Source: Candidatus Levyibacteriota bacterium (lineage in GTDB: Bacteria > Patescibacteriota > Microgenomatia > Levybacterales > UBA12049). Taken from it: a stretch of 51,728 nt of DNA. The notes below the pieces were generated by a model, which saw only the letters and a program-made list of their open reading frames with translations, had not been told where the DNA came from and did no database searches. Each line of letters opens with the position of its first letter. The first letter of the stretch is position 1. Both the position numbers and the translations under genes were made by a program. The stretch spans positions 1-51,728 of the forward strand of contig DAIDHL010000009.1 in NCBI GenBank assembly GCA_027459745.1, given 5' to 3'. This document shows positions 41,021-49,519 of this stretch, one piece after another.

Positions 41021-41764
41021 ATGAATGCAATATATATATTGTGGCTGCGTGAATTGAAAAGATATTTTCGGTCTCGCTCGCGTATGATCGGATCGTTGGG
41101 GCAGCCATTATTATTTTTAATTGCTTTAGGTTTTGGTCTAGGTCCTGTTTTTCAACGGGCAGGACAAGGCAATTACTTCCAGTTTTTAGCTCCGGGAGTT
41201 ATTTCGATGAGTATTTTATTTATGTCAATTTTTGCTGGTATTCAAGTGATTTGGGATAGACAATTTGGGTTTCTCAAGGAAACTCTGGTGGCTCCGGTTT
41301 CTCGATTAAGTATTATGTTGGGAAAAACCTTAGGAGGTGCCACCATTGCTGTTATTCAAGGGATTTTTGTGTTTATTTTGGCTTTGATTGTGGGTTTTCG
41401 TCCAGATTTAAACTTATTGCCGCTGGCACTGCTGTTTATGATTATGATTGCTGTTTTTTTTACAGCTGTGGGTATTACTATCGCATCCTTGCTGGAAGAT
41501 ATGAATGGATTTCAGGTGATAATGAATTTTATTGTTCAGCCTCTATTTTTTCTTTCAGGAGCCCTATTTCCACTTAATTCTGCACCTGCATTTTTAAAAA
41601 TTATTACGTCGTTTGATCCGTTGACTTATGGGGTCGATGGTCTCAGAGCTTGTTTGGCCAAGACTAATCAATATCCCGTTACCTTAGATCTGATTATATT
41701 GCTGGTCTTAATCGGTGTGATAATGACTATTGGCAGCTATTTTTTCTCCAGAATTGAGATTTAA
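41021..41764 (+). CDS. ABC-2 type exporter, permease subunit
   Basis: A 247-residue membrane protein with about six hydrophobic helices (for instance MIGSLGQPLLFLIALGFGLG, VISMSILFMSIFAGIQVIW and VIMTIGSYFF). It has the ABC2_membrane hallmarks ETLVAPVSRLSIMLGKTLGG and FFLSGALFPLNSAPAFLKII. The ATG at 41021 follows AGGGGGGAGA and lies seven bases after the ATPase stop. The longer frame from 40940 lies in the ATPase gene. The last 57 bases overlap the convergent kinase gene. Confidence 0.92.
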   Translation: MNAIYILWLRELKRYFRSRSRMIGSLGQPLLFLIALGFGLGPVFQRAGQGNYFQFLAPGVISMSILFMSIFAGIQVIWDRQFGFLKETLVAPVSRLSIMLGKTLGGATIAVIQGIFVFILALIVGFRPDLNLLPLALLFMIMIAVFFTAVGITIASLLEDMNGFQVIMNFIVQPLFFLSGALFPLNSAPAFLKIITSFDPLTYGVDGLRACLAKTNQYPVTLDLIILLVLIGVIMTIGSYFFSRIEI

Positions 41765-42250
41765 CAAGAACTTTTGCAGCTGTTTTTTAATCTCTTTTTC
41801 TCCATTTTGTGTGTTATCTAATATAATATGAGGAATATTTGGTTTATCAAAATGCTCACACATAATTTTGGCATAGTCTCTTTCAATAGGAAACTCCTTG
41901 CGCTGGGCTAATCTTTCTTCACGAATTGACTCAGGGGTGGTGATTAACAAAAATTTAATGTTTGGCAAGGTGGAGAGCAATTTTAGCCGATGTTTCTCGT
42001 AAATAAATGTTTGACTGATGACTAAATTTGTATGAAGTTTTGCTAGTTGTTTAATTTTATCTATGAGTCTGTCTAAAAAATCATCAACCATAGAATCTGG
42101 AATATCCAGTTTTTGCTCTAAAGCCTTTCTCATAACAGGGGGCAGCACCTGATCTCCATCATAGTAATGATAGCCGAAATCTTTACCCAGAATTTTTCCT
42201 ACATATGATTTTCCTGTACCTGGAAAGCCGAAACAGATTAAAAGAGACAT
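41708..42250 (-). CDS. P-loop kinase, gluconokinase-like
   Basis: A 180-residue P-loop kinase. Walker A GFPGTGKS is at residues 8-15, followed by a substrate region YYDGDQVLPPVMRKALEQKLDIPD that recalls gluconokinase (DGDxLHPxxN...KM...G.PL.D), and a LAQRKEFPI lid segment. The ATG at 42250 is preferred to the one at 42259 because TATAAT (42263-42258) overlaps the latter. If it is a gluconate kinase it would feed 6-phosphogluconate to Gnd (18624); the substrate is inferred. Shikimate or adenylate-type kinases are alternatives. Confidence 0.6.
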   Translation of the reverse strand: MSLLICFGFPGTGKSYVGKILGKDFGYHYYDGDQVLPPVMRKALEQKLDIPDSMVDDFLDRLIDKIKQLAKLHTNLVISQTFIYEKHRLKLLSTLPNIKFLLITTPESIREERLAQRKEFPIERDYAKIMCEHFDKPNIPHIILDNTQNGEKEIKKQLQKFLLNLNSGEKIAANSHYHTD

Positions 42251-42257
42251 CGCATGC

Positions 42258-42263
42258 ATTATA
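42258..42263 (-). promoter_or_regulatory. Extended -10 of the kinase gene
   Basis: TGA-TATAAT on the minus strand ends seven bases before the ATG at 42250, a leaderless layout. Confidence 0.6.
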
Positions 42264-42322
42264 TCAGCATCTTCTTACAAAGATGAGGTATGATGGAATA
42301 GTTATAAGTATAAATATTTGAT

Positions 42323-42862
42323 ATGGAAAAAGGGAAGTTGACTGTTATTCTGGGTTGCATGTTCTCAGGCAAGACCACTAAATTGATTGAAATCACGCAA
42401 GATTTATTAAGGCAAAGCAAAAAAGTAGGCATTTTTCATCCCATCATCGACACAAGATACAAAGTAAATGCCATTAACTCTCATGCGGGAAATTCCATCG
42501 ATTCGCAAGCTTTGGATTTGAACACAGCGCACATTCCCACAAAAGGAATGGAAGTAGTAGTGATTGACGAAGTGCATTTTTTTAATGATTCAATTGTGCA
42601 CGCAATCGAGGAATTACTAAATGCAGGCGTTGATGTATATGCAGGAGGCCTGAACAAGAATTTTTTAGCTCAGCCTTTTGCAACAGTAGAAAAAATTTTA
42701 CCTTTGGCGGATAAGAAAATTGAGTTATATGCAAAATGTAGTGTTTGTGATAGGCCGGCCGAATTTAGCTATCGTAAAACCACCTCCCAGGATTTATTTG
42801 TCATCGGTGGTGCAGAGAGTTATGAACCTCGTTGTGCAGAGCATTATAACAGCGAATTTTAA
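42323..42862 (+). CDS. tdk: Thymidine kinase
   Basis: Salvages thymidine to dTMP. The P-loop GCMFSGKTTKL is near residue 10, the DE box (VVVIDEVHFF) in the middle, and the zinc site is formed by CSVCDRPA and EPRCAEHY at the C-terminal end. The lasso region (EFSYRKT ... IGGAESYEPRC) is typical of type II thymidine kinases. The 179-residue length is normal. De novo (thyA) and salvage routes to dTMP thus coexist. Divergent from the kinase gene at 42250. Confidence 0.95.
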   Translation: MEKGKLTVILGCMFSGKTTKLIEITQDLLRQSKKVGIFHPIIDTRYKVNAINSHAGNSIDSQALDLNTAHIPTKGMEVVVIDEVHFFNDSIVHAIEELLNAGVDVYAGGLNKNFLAQPFATVEKILPLADKKIELYAKCSVCDRPAEFSYRKTTSQDLFVIGGAESYEPRCAEHYNSEF

Positions 42863-42934
42863 CTTTCTTTCTGATCTGTAGAAAAATTTTTTAAAACAGT
42901 ATATTTTAGCCTTTGCTTTGATGACATTTATTGC

Positions 42935-42940
42935 TATAAT
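42935..42940 (+). promoter_or_regulatory. Extended -10 of the dsbB-like gene
   Basis: TGC-TATAAT ends six bases before the ATG at 42947, a leaderless layout. Confidence 0.65.
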
Positions 42941-42946
42941 TTTGAA

Positions 42947-43408
42947 ATGGATCGAGGGAAAATTGTTTTATACATTGCGCTACTACAGTCTGTAATAGCG
43001 GTTGTAGGTAGTTTCTTCTTTAGTAATGTGGCTAATTTCGCTCCTTGTATCTTGTGTTGGTTCCAGCGTATTTGTATGGATCCCTTAGTCTTAATTCTAG
43101 CAGCAGGTATTCTACTGAAAGACAAAAAAGTGGTTTGGTATGCTTTGCCTTTAGCAATTATAGGTTGGCTGGTTGCTGTTTATCACAACTTATTGCAGTA
43201 CAAAATTATTTCCGAAGCGGTTTCTCCATGTAGTAACAGCGGAGTATCGTGCACTAATTTATATGTAAACTATTTTGGTTTTATCACCATTCCATTATTA
43301 TCATTAGTTGCATTTACGGTCATCATAGTTTGTTTGGTTCTTTATTATTACTTCACCAAACCATCTGCAGTTAAGATGGTGAAAGTCTCCGCGAAAAAGA
43401 AGGCTTAA
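42947..43408 (+). CDS. DsbB/BdbC-type disulfide bond formation membrane protein
   Basis: A 153-residue four-helix membrane protein. The first periplasmic Cys pair is C34-I-L-C37 and the second is C95...C102 (CSNSGVSC), the redox pairs that pass electrons from a DsbA-like oxidase to quinone. The short size fits the BdbC/DsbB family. A thioredoxin-fold partner is not in this window. Cys-rich exported proteins such as those at 15268 and 46412 are possible substrates, as inferred. Confidence 0.88.
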   Translation: MDRGKIVLYIALLQSVIAVVGSFFFSNVANFAPCILCWFQRICMDPLVLILAAGILLKDKKVVWYALPLAIIGWLVAVYHNLLQYKIISEAVSPCSNSGVSCTNLYVNYFGFITIPLLSLVAFTVIIVCLVLYYYFTKPSAVKMVKVSAKKKA

Positions 43409-43409
43409 A

Positions 43410-43694
43410 CTACAGATTTATTTTGGGCGTTTGTCTTACCCTTAGTGCAGAGATTGGGCGATAATCTGGATCTTGGCTTACATCTCCTGGAAAAGTTCCT
43501 ATGATACGTCTGGGTAAAAGATCTAAGTTTCCATCTAAATAAGCGCGGTAGGCTCGGTGATTACCGTCGGTTAGAGCGTGGTTACCACTGTCGTCTCGTA
43601 GTACCCATACTGGTACAGTAGTGTCAGCTTTTTCTATACCGGGGCCATAAACCACATTTTCTTGAGTGTATAAGGGGGGGTGAAATTTTTCCAT
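43410..43694 (-). CDS. Small ParB-like (ParB/sulfiredoxin fold) protein (94 aa)
   Basis: A 94-residue protein with the core HALTDGNHRAYRAYLDG, close to the ParB/sulfiredoxin-fold signature (DGNHR-x-A). No helix-turn-helix domain is attached, so it is not a chromosome-partition ParB. Stand-alone proteins of this fold occur as small nucleases or NTPases. It ends one base from the convergent dsbB-like gene and lies upstream of a phospholipase D family gene on the same strand. Function unknown. Confidence 0.5.
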   Translation of the reverse strand: MEKFHPPLYTQENVVYGPGIEKADTTVPVWVLRDDSGNHALTDGNHRAYRAYLDGNLDLLPRRIIGTFPGDVSQDPDYRPISALRVRQTPKINL

Positions 43695-43732
43695 CGGAGA
43701 AGTATAGCAAAGAGGGATACTACAGTCAAAAT

Positions 43733-44803
43733 TTAAATAAAGAAGGGTAGAGAATCACCAAAAAAGCGTTCTTCGTTATATTTAAAAACATGCTTGTATA
43801 GAAAATCTCGAAACTTGTGAATAAGTGTAGATTCATTAGTCCATAAAGCGATTTCTTGAGTCCCCAGATTGACTCCAAACTTAACTAAATTATTGGAACC
43901 TAAAAGTAGTTCCTGATTGTCGATAAACAGGATCTTAGCATGAACTTTATTAGTAAGGAAATGAATCTTGATGCCATGAGTTTCTAATGTCTTTTTGCTT
44001 TTGGCAAAAGCAAATTTATATGGGAATTTATGAAATCCCGCCGTATTTTCCGGTGAGGTAAGGATAATCACTCTTACCCCATACATATGTTTTTTTATCA
44101 ACATTTCAAGCAGGGGCCCGTCAGGTAAGAATTGTGAAGCAAAAATAATAGACTTTTGACTATGCGAGGCCATAGCGAGGGCTGTATCGTAGATAATAGA
44201 TGATCCTTTTTTGCCACCGTCAATAACCAGCTGGTAATGATCAGATATCTTTTCCACTATATCTTTATGCAGGGTCATCTTTTCATCATAAAATTGTGAG
44301 GCTACAGTTTCTACAAAATCAGGCTCATCAACTTTAATCATACAGTCTACATTACGAAAAGCATGATCGGCAAAATTCACTCCACCTACCCAGGCAGCAT
44401 CATTATCTACCACATACATTTTTTTATGATTGCGTCCGATAATCGGCACAACTCTTTGTAAGGGAGAAGGTTGATTGGTTTGGATAAAATTGACGCCAGC
44501 TGCAAGTAAATCTTGGCGCAGTTGAGCATTTTTGGCTAGAAGCTGACGGTAATATTGAATATGACTCTTTCTAAAATTTGGAATTAGTTGCAGATTTTCG
44601 TGGATGTAACGATCGGCTATCCAGTCAATATACATTCTGACATCAACTCCACTTTTGGCTTTCTGCATGAGGAGCGGAGCAATTTCACCCATAATTTCAC
44701 CATTTTCAAAATTCATGGATTGTATATATATACGGTATTTGGCTTTGTCGATGGTAGCGTGAAAATCACGCAAAAATTCAAGTGGAGTTTGGACTTCGGG
44801 CAT
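43733..44803 (-). CDS. Phospholipase D superfamily protein with two HKD motifs
   Basis: A 356-residue protein with two HxKx4D motifs: NHKKMYVVDNDAAWVGGVNF in the first half and VHAKILFIDNQELLLGSNN in the second. This is the layout of cardiolipin synthases and PLD-type nucleases. It lacks the two N-terminal membrane helices of cardiolipin synthase A, so it may be a cytoplasmic or peripheral ClsB/ClsC-like phosphatidyltransferase or a nuclease. TATACT lies ten bases before its ATG. Confidence 0.85.
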   Translation of the reverse strand: MPEVQTPLEFLRDFHATIDKAKYRIYIQSMNFENGEIMGEIAPLLMQKAKSGVDVRMYIDWIADRYIHENLQLIPNFRKSHIQYYRQLLAKNAQLRQDLLAAGVNFIQTNQPSPLQRVVPIIGRNHKKMYVVDNDAAWVGGVNFADHAFRNVDCMIKVDEPDFVETVASQFYDEKMTLHKDIVEKISDHYQLVIDGGKKGSSIIYDTALAMASHSQKSIIFASQFLPDGPLLEMLIKKHMYGVRVIILTSPENTAGFHKFPYKFAFAKSKKTLETHGIKIHFLTNKVHAKILFIDNQELLLGSNNLVKFGVNLGTQEIALWTNESTLIHKFRDFLYKHVFKYNEERFFGDSLPFFI

Positions 44804-44888
44804 AGGTCAGTCTAGTATAAAGTATTTAATATAAAGTATCTAGTCTTTAGAATTTTCGTGAGAGAAGATTCTATGCTAAACTAAAAAA

Positions 44889-45614
44889 ATGGAGGATAGA
44901 GGGACAACTGAAGTAAATAGATTGACAGAAGAACAGGAAAAAATCTTACAACTGTTGCGTTATGCTTTTCAAATTAGCCAAGGAGATGCTGGTACTCAGT
45001 CTACAATCTTACGTTGGTTATCTATGACAAAGCACTTAGACTTCAAAACTCTTGTTGAAGTCCCAGCAGATGCGGTAATGCGCTATATAATGCCTCCTAA
45101 ACAACATAAAGATGGTGCAAATCCTGCAGAAGAATACACTTACACAATGAGTAATATAAAAGACGTGTTAATTCCTTCATTGGATAAAAAGGTTGAGATA
45201 AGCTGTTTAGAACGAGATATCCTCATCGGTATGTTAAAGAAGGATATTGATTTTCAAGAGAAAGAGAGAGAAAATCGTTTAACTCAAAATAGTACTGATA
45301 GTACCGAAGCCATTGTGCCTGATTCATTATCGGATCCACATGGAAGTTATGTACGAAAGTATTTGATTTCAGGGTCTCCCATTATTGAATCTCATTCTAG
45401 TGCAAGGCAAGTTTATGATGAACTTTTTAGTAGACTGAGAGGAGAGTTAGAGAACCAACATGTAAGGTTTTTTGATACTAATGCAGTGACACAAGAGAAT
45501 CGTTTCACTCAAGAAAGTATAATTCTGTTAAGTTTACGCAAACTAGCTGATAAATGGCAGATTAATCATCCTCGCCAAACTTTTTTTCCCTCATATAAAG
45601 AGCTGAAGGTATAG
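44889..45614 (+). CDS. Hypothetical protein (241 aa)
   Basis: Not recognised. It appears soluble and largely alpha-helical, with an N-terminal EEQEKILQLLRYAFQISQG helix, a middle region KDVLIPSLDKKVEISCLERDILIGMLKKDIDFQEKERENR and a C-terminal segment ILLSLRKLADKWQINHPRQT. A possible extended -10 (TGC-TAAACT) is just upstream. It lies between a divergent PLD gene and tag. Winged-helix-like spacing is conceivable but not supported by any motif I can name. Confidence 0.58.
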   Translation: MEDRGTTEVNRLTEEQEKILQLLRYAFQISQGDAGTQSTILRWLSMTKHLDFKTLVEVPADAVMRYIMPPKQHKDGANPAEEYTYTMSNIKDVLIPSLDKKVEISCLERDILIGMLKKDIDFQEKERENRLTQNSTDSTEAIVPDSLSDPHGSYVRKYLISGSPIIESHSSARQVYDELFSRLRGELENQHVRFFDTNAVTQENRFTQESIILLSLRKLADKWQINHPRQTFFPSYKELKV

Positions 45615-45670
45615 CGTACAATAATCTTTTATGTTAGTTTTAAACTGGATTGTGTCAGAATGTATTAACT

Positions 45671-46240
45671 ATGAGCAAAAATAAAACTCTTTGTGATTGG
45701 GTAGGTAGTGATCCGGAGATGATCAAGTATCATGATGAGGTGTGGGGTAGGCCTGAGCATGATGACAGACTGCTGTTTGAATTTCTGAACTTGGAAGGGG
45801 CACAGGCTGGTTTGTCCTGGTCGACTGTGTTGAAAAAGATAAATAATTATGAGGCGGCTTTTGATAATTTTGAGGCCAAAAAGATTGTAAAATATGATGA
45901 TAAAAAGGTGGCAGAGTTGTTGCAAAATGCAGGTATTATCAGGAACAAATTAAAAATTTTTGCAGTAATTCAGAATGCGAAAGCTTTTTTAGGAATCGTT
46001 GAAGAATTCGGTAGTTTTGATAAATATATCTGGCAGTTTGTGGGATGTAAGCCCATAAAAAATCATTTTAAAGTGTTAGGTGATTATCCCGCTAAGACCA
46101 GAGAAGCCGAGATAATGAGTAAGGATTTACTTAAAAGAGGCTTTAAGTTTGTGGGTCCAACTATCTGTTATGCTTTTATGCAAGCAGTAGGGATGGTAAA
46201 TGATCATCAGGTAAAATGCTTCAGGCATACAGAAGTATAA
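45671..46240 (+). CDS. tag: DNA-3-methyladenine glycosylase I
   Basis: Removes 3-methyladenine from alkylated DNA. The protein starts CDWVGSDPEMIKYHDEVWGRPEHDD and continues with FEFLNLEGAQAGLSWSTVLKK, the conserved tag signature, including the Glu that contacts the base. The C-terminal KFVGPTICYAFMQAVGMVNDH with the zinc-binding His and Cys residues is intact. The ATG at 45671 (189 residues, normal) is preferred to a TTG at 45650. CAGAAT stands nine bases before the ATG. Confidence 0.95.
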   Translation: MSKNKTLCDWVGSDPEMIKYHDEVWGRPEHDDRLLFEFLNLEGAQAGLSWSTVLKKINNYEAAFDNFEAKKIVKYDDKKVAELLQNAGIIRNKLKIFAVIQNAKAFLGIVEEFGSFDKYIWQFVGCKPIKNHFKVLGDYPAKTREAEIMSKDLLKRGFKFVGPTICYAFMQAVGMVNDHQVKCFRHTEV

Positions 46241-46261
46241 GATATTATATAGTAAATCTTA

Positions 46262-46289
46262 TTGACAAAGTGAAGTATAAAGGAATAAT
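46262..46289 (+). promoter_or_regulatory. Promoter of the 46412 secreted-protein gene
   Basis: A perfect TTGACA (46262-46267), 16 bases, then AATAAT (46284-46289). A leader of over 100 bases follows, unlike the leaderless genes. Confidence 0.6.
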
Positions 46290-46382
46290 CTGATATAGAT
46301 GGCAGGAATATTTGGGTTATTGAGGGCCTTCTGTAATCTCCGATTTTCTTCGGTAGCTAGTTTTGACTCTTCTTTTTTTAAT

Positions 46383-46402
46383 CACCTTGAGGAAAGGAGG
46401 TG
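46383..46402 (+). promoter_or_regulatory. Strong Shine-Dalgarno, possibly masked by a small hairpin
   Basis: AAGGAGG (46394-46400) is a near-full anti-16S match, about 11 bases before the ATG at 46412. CACCT (46383-46387) can pair with AGGTG (46398-46402), which would hide part of the site. Confidence 0.5.
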
Positions 46403-46411
46403 AAAATAATA

Positions 46412-48130
46412 ATGAAGAAAATTTTAGCTTTTTTCGCGTCTTTAGGTTTGTTATTGGGTCTTACTGTCGCTCCAGCCTTCGCGGCTGTTAGCCATGTCTA
46501 TGTAAATGCAGGAAGATTAGATAATACATCTTCTACTCCTTCAGTTGTCGCTGCAGATGGGTTGAATAAATGGTTTATGTACAATGATTCAAATGATACT
46601 GTAGATAATACACTTGGATCATTTGTTACAGATGCCTCATCACCTAATGGAGTAGGAAGTATAGAATTTACTCTAGGGGCTTCTCCAATGGATAGAAAGA
46701 ATATCGCTACATATCAGTTCTCTGGTATAACGCTTTCTTCTATCACTGCGATGGGCTTTACTGCTTATTCGCATAGTGGAGTTGCTGGTGCAAATGAATC
46801 ACCATTTTTAAACTTCAATGTTGATTTGAGTGGTTCCAATACTTGGCAGAAAAGACTAGTTTACGTTCCTAGTGCAAATATGGCGTCAGTTCCTCAAGAT
46901 AAATGGAACACTTTTGACGCAATAGATGGTGGAAATGCACTTTGGACATGGTCTGGATATTACGGAAATGGCAACAAATGGCCAGATAACGTTACGACAG
47001 AATATAGAACATGGAATAACATATTAAGTTCGTTCCCAAATGCGCGTATCTTACCATCTGATCCATGGTTGGGTGTTCGCGTTGGAGAACCAGGACCGAC
47101 TAACTACACAGCTGACGTAGCGTCATTTACTCTAGGTACCTCCGCGGGTACAACGGAGTATGACTTTGCACCATATCCAAATGTTAACGTAACAATTGTT
47201 AAATATTTGGATGGATCAATGGCAACGGCTAGCTCAGCCAGTAATGCGTCATTCCCAATGGTATCTAGTTGGATGGCAGATAATCTTGGGTCAGGATCAG
47301 GGAGTTACACCCTGGGTCCAACAGGATATAACAATGCCAATCCATATGAAGCTACCACTTCTGATATGACTGCAGGTGCTAGTTATAAAACAAATGAAGT
47401 AACCAACGACGTCAACAATACTTCAAATGTTTTGCCTATCGATGGTACATGTCAACCTGGCATGACTCAATTGGTGGGATATACTACCGGTGATTCATTA
47501 TCAGCGGCTCAGGGAGCAGAGAAGACAGCTACAGCGCCAAGCTTTACAAACTTAACTGCAAATGAGTATGTAATAATTTGGAACAAGACCTGTCCAAATG
47601 CGACTCCTACACCGACTATGACACCAACTCCAACTCCAGTTGGGCCACCGACTTATTTTGCACAATGTAGGGATAATGGATGGAAAACATTCAACAATCC
47701 AACATTCAAAAACCAAGGTCGTTGTATCGACTATGTAGAAGATCATCTTGGTCGTGTAGAAGGTAATATCAGATATACAGCATATAGCTTGAACAGACGA
47801 GCTGATTTTGAAGTACGAAATACTGGTAAATCAGCCATGTCAGCTATGGGTATGTTCTGGTACACCGATGCCAATCATGCTCGATATCAAGTATTAGTGA
47901 GTGACTTGAAAGTATCTGGCAAGATGGCTTGGTTTGCAGGGAAAGTAATCCATGCGAGCAATCCTACGTGGGTTGGTCAGTGGCTAATAGTCAAAGTGTC
48001 AAAGAATTCTCCAAGTCAGATTTGGGGAAGCTTTACAAATCAGACTACAGCTGAAAATGATGTTATGAATATGACATCACCAGCTGATGGACCGTTTAAT
48101 ATTACGGGTGGAAATTTAAATGTTCGTTAA
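46412..48130 (+). CDS. Secreted surface protein with Pro-Thr linker and C-terminal domain
   Basis: The 572-residue protein has a clear signal peptide (MKKILAFFASLGLLLGLTVAPAFA, cut after AFA). A region follows that resembles a widespread exported domain (VNAGRLDNTSSTPSVVAAD ... YDFAPYP), then NVTIVKYLDGSMATASSASNASFPM. A TP linker (TPTPTMTPTPTPVGPP) leads into a C-terminal segment with CRDNGWKTFNNPTFKNQGRCIDYV, a Cys-pair motif often found after such linkers. The longer GTG start at 46400 lies within the Shine-Dalgarno. It is probably a surface protein. A very strong terminator follows. Confidence 0.78.
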   Translation: MKKILAFFASLGLLLGLTVAPAFAAVSHVYVNAGRLDNTSSTPSVVAADGLNKWFMYNDSNDTVDNTLGSFVTDASSPNGVGSIEFTLGASPMDRKNIATYQFSGITLSSITAMGFTAYSHSGVAGANESPFLNFNVDLSGSNTWQKRLVYVPSANMASVPQDKWNTFDAIDGGNALWTWSGYYGNGNKWPDNVTTEYRTWNNILSSFPNARILPSDPWLGVRVGEPGPTNYTADVASFTLGTSAGTTEYDFAPYPNVNVTIVKYLDGSMATASSASNASFPMVSSWMADNLGSGSGSYTLGPTGYNNANPYEATTSDMTAGASYKTNEVTNDVNNTSNVLPIDGTCQPGMTQLVGYTTGDSLSAAQGAEKTATAPSFTNLTANEYVIIWNKTCPNATPTPTMTPTPTPVGPPTYFAQCRDNGWKTFNNPTFKNQGRCIDYVEDHLGRVEGNIRYTAYSLNRRADFEVRNTGKSAMSAMGMFWYTDANHARYQVLVSDLKVSGKMAWFAGKVIHASNPTWVGQWLIVKVSKNSPSQIWGSFTNQTTAENDVMNMTSPADGPFNITGGNLNVR

Positions 48131-48153
48131 GTTCATTTAAATCCACAAATTTA

Positions 48154-48193
48154 AAATAGTCCTGCATTTCTTAAATGTGGGACTATTTTTTTT
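48154..48193 (+). terminator. Strong rho-independent terminator
   Basis: A 16-pair stem (arms 48154-48169 and 48173-48188, two G-T pairs, three-base loop CTT) followed by T to 48193. It ends the 46412 gene. Confidence 0.92.
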
Positions 48194-48351
48194 GATTTAA
48201 TTCGAAGTTATTCATATCTGAGAGCATTGAGCGCTGATATCTTCAGAAGAAATAAGATTTGAAAAATTTGACCACAAGTAGGCAGTACATTAAAAAGGCA
48301 AAAAAGCAACGACTAAACCTCAGACCTAAATATCTTTTAGGGGAAATTTTA

Positions 48352-48380
48352 TTGAACTCAGCACAGTCTTATAGTATAAT
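48352..48380 (+). promoter_or_regulatory. Textbook leaderless promoter of the 48387 gene
   Basis: TTGAAC (48352-48357), 17 bases, TATAAT (48375-48380), then six bases to the ATG. Confidence 0.78.
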
Positions 48381-48386
48381 GTATAC

Positions 48387-49307
48387 ATGGAAAAGGATCT
48401 ACACAGAAGAGGAATTATGCCTGCGAATGCAGATTCAGTTAGGGTTCCACCAGAAAATCAGGGAGAATTAACTCCGGGAGTTCCTTTGGTGCTAAATGAT
48501 ATATTCATGGATCACGAATCGAGAAGGCCAGAAAAAGTAATAGAGGGAATAGCCTCTAAAGCTGGCATGGATTTTACAGAGCTTCTTGAAGCCATGTATC
48601 AGGCCAATATGTCAACCTATGATATGGGGAATTTTTTTAGAGTTTCAAGTACTACCATTCATAAGTGGATGATAAATAGAGGTATTGAGCTTCGTCCGGT
48701 AGGAGGTGTTAAGGGTATAAAACAAAGTCCTCAGGCACGAGCTAAAATATCAGTCGGACAAAAAAATAACTGGGGACTGAATAGAGAAAGACGTGTTAAA
48801 TTATCTACAAATCCCAGTATCAAAGCTAGACAATCAGAAGCTCAGAAGTCGTATACAAAAATGAATCCGGAATTAGTAGCACAAGCTCGAAAGAAAGGCG
48901 GCAAAACAAGATCCCAAAACCGTCATGAGGCTCTCGTAAAGTTATTTGGTGGAGAACCCAATGAGGTTTTAAGAAAATTATATGTTGATGATAATTTATC
49001 CGCACAGGATATTGCTGATAAATACCACCTAAATATCCATACTGTTGAATCCATGCTCAGGGGTATAAAGAAAACCGGACGTGGAGAGAAGGCTAATTTG
49101 AAAACTGACAAAAAAATTATTGTTATTTCAAGTACTTCGATTGCCCAACTTGATAATACATCACAATCAGTATTAACACTACGCTATTTGAGTGCTAAAC
49201 CTATGACACTAGCTGCCGTGGGAAGACATTTAAACCTTAGTCGTCAAAGAGTGCATCAGATCGAAGAAAAAGCAATTCAAAGGTTAAGAGATCAAGCAAA
49301 GCTATAA
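48387..49307 (+). CDS. Mosaic DNA-binding protein with C-terminal sigma region 4-like helix-turn-helix
   Basis: A 306-residue protein. Residues ~251-306 (SQSVLTLRYLSAKPMTLAAVGRHLNLSRQRVHQIEEKAIQRLRD) match the sigma-70 region 4 helix-turn-helix that contacts the -35 box. No sigma region 2 is present, so it is not a complete sigma factor. Earlier regions look like further DNA-binding modules. One is a helix-turn-helix at ~73-98 (MSTYDMGNFFRVSSTTIHKW). Another is a KQSPQARAKISVGQKNNWG segment resembling NUMOD3 modules. A third is a helix-turn-helix at LSAQDIADKYHLNIHTVESML. It is probably a regulator or accessory transcription factor. The start is fixed by a consensus promoter. Confidence 0.72.
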   Translation: MEKDLHRRGIMPANADSVRVPPENQGELTPGVPLVLNDIFMDHESRRPEKVIEGIASKAGMDFTELLEAMYQANMSTYDMGNFFRVSSTTIHKWMINRGIELRPVGGVKGIKQSPQARAKISVGQKNNWGLNRERRVKLSTNPSIKARQSEAQKSYTKMNPELVAQARKKGGKTRSQNRHEALVKLFGGEPNEVLRKLYVDDNLSAQDIADKYHLNIHTVESMLRGIKKTGRGEKANLKTDKKIIVISSTSIAQLDNTSQSVLTLRYLSAKPMTLAAVGRHLNLSRQRVHQIEEKAIQRLRDQAKL

Positions 49308-49507
49308 AGCATATTCCTTAATTAATATATTTTATCGGGGAAAGAATGAGGGAGAGAATTTGTATTATTCTTTTAAAATATTTAATTGTTTTCAAATTTG
49401 TGGTTAGGTGTATTTATGAATCATTATTAGTTATTCGATAAGTTTTTGATCGTCCATAATCCTATACTGAAGAAATTGTTAAGCTATGTCAATGTGCTCA
49501 AAGGGTA

Positions 49508-49513
49508 TATAAT
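49508..49513 (+). promoter_or_regulatory. -10 box of hflX
   Basis: TATAAT ends six bases before the hflX ATG at 49520, with no Shine-Dalgarno. Confidence 0.65.
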
Positions 49514-49519
49514 ACTAGG

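Noticed and set aside
48259-48471. 70-codon plus-strand open frame
   Set aside because: It contains the consensus promoter of the 48387 gene and overlaps that gene in another frame; composition is not protein-like.
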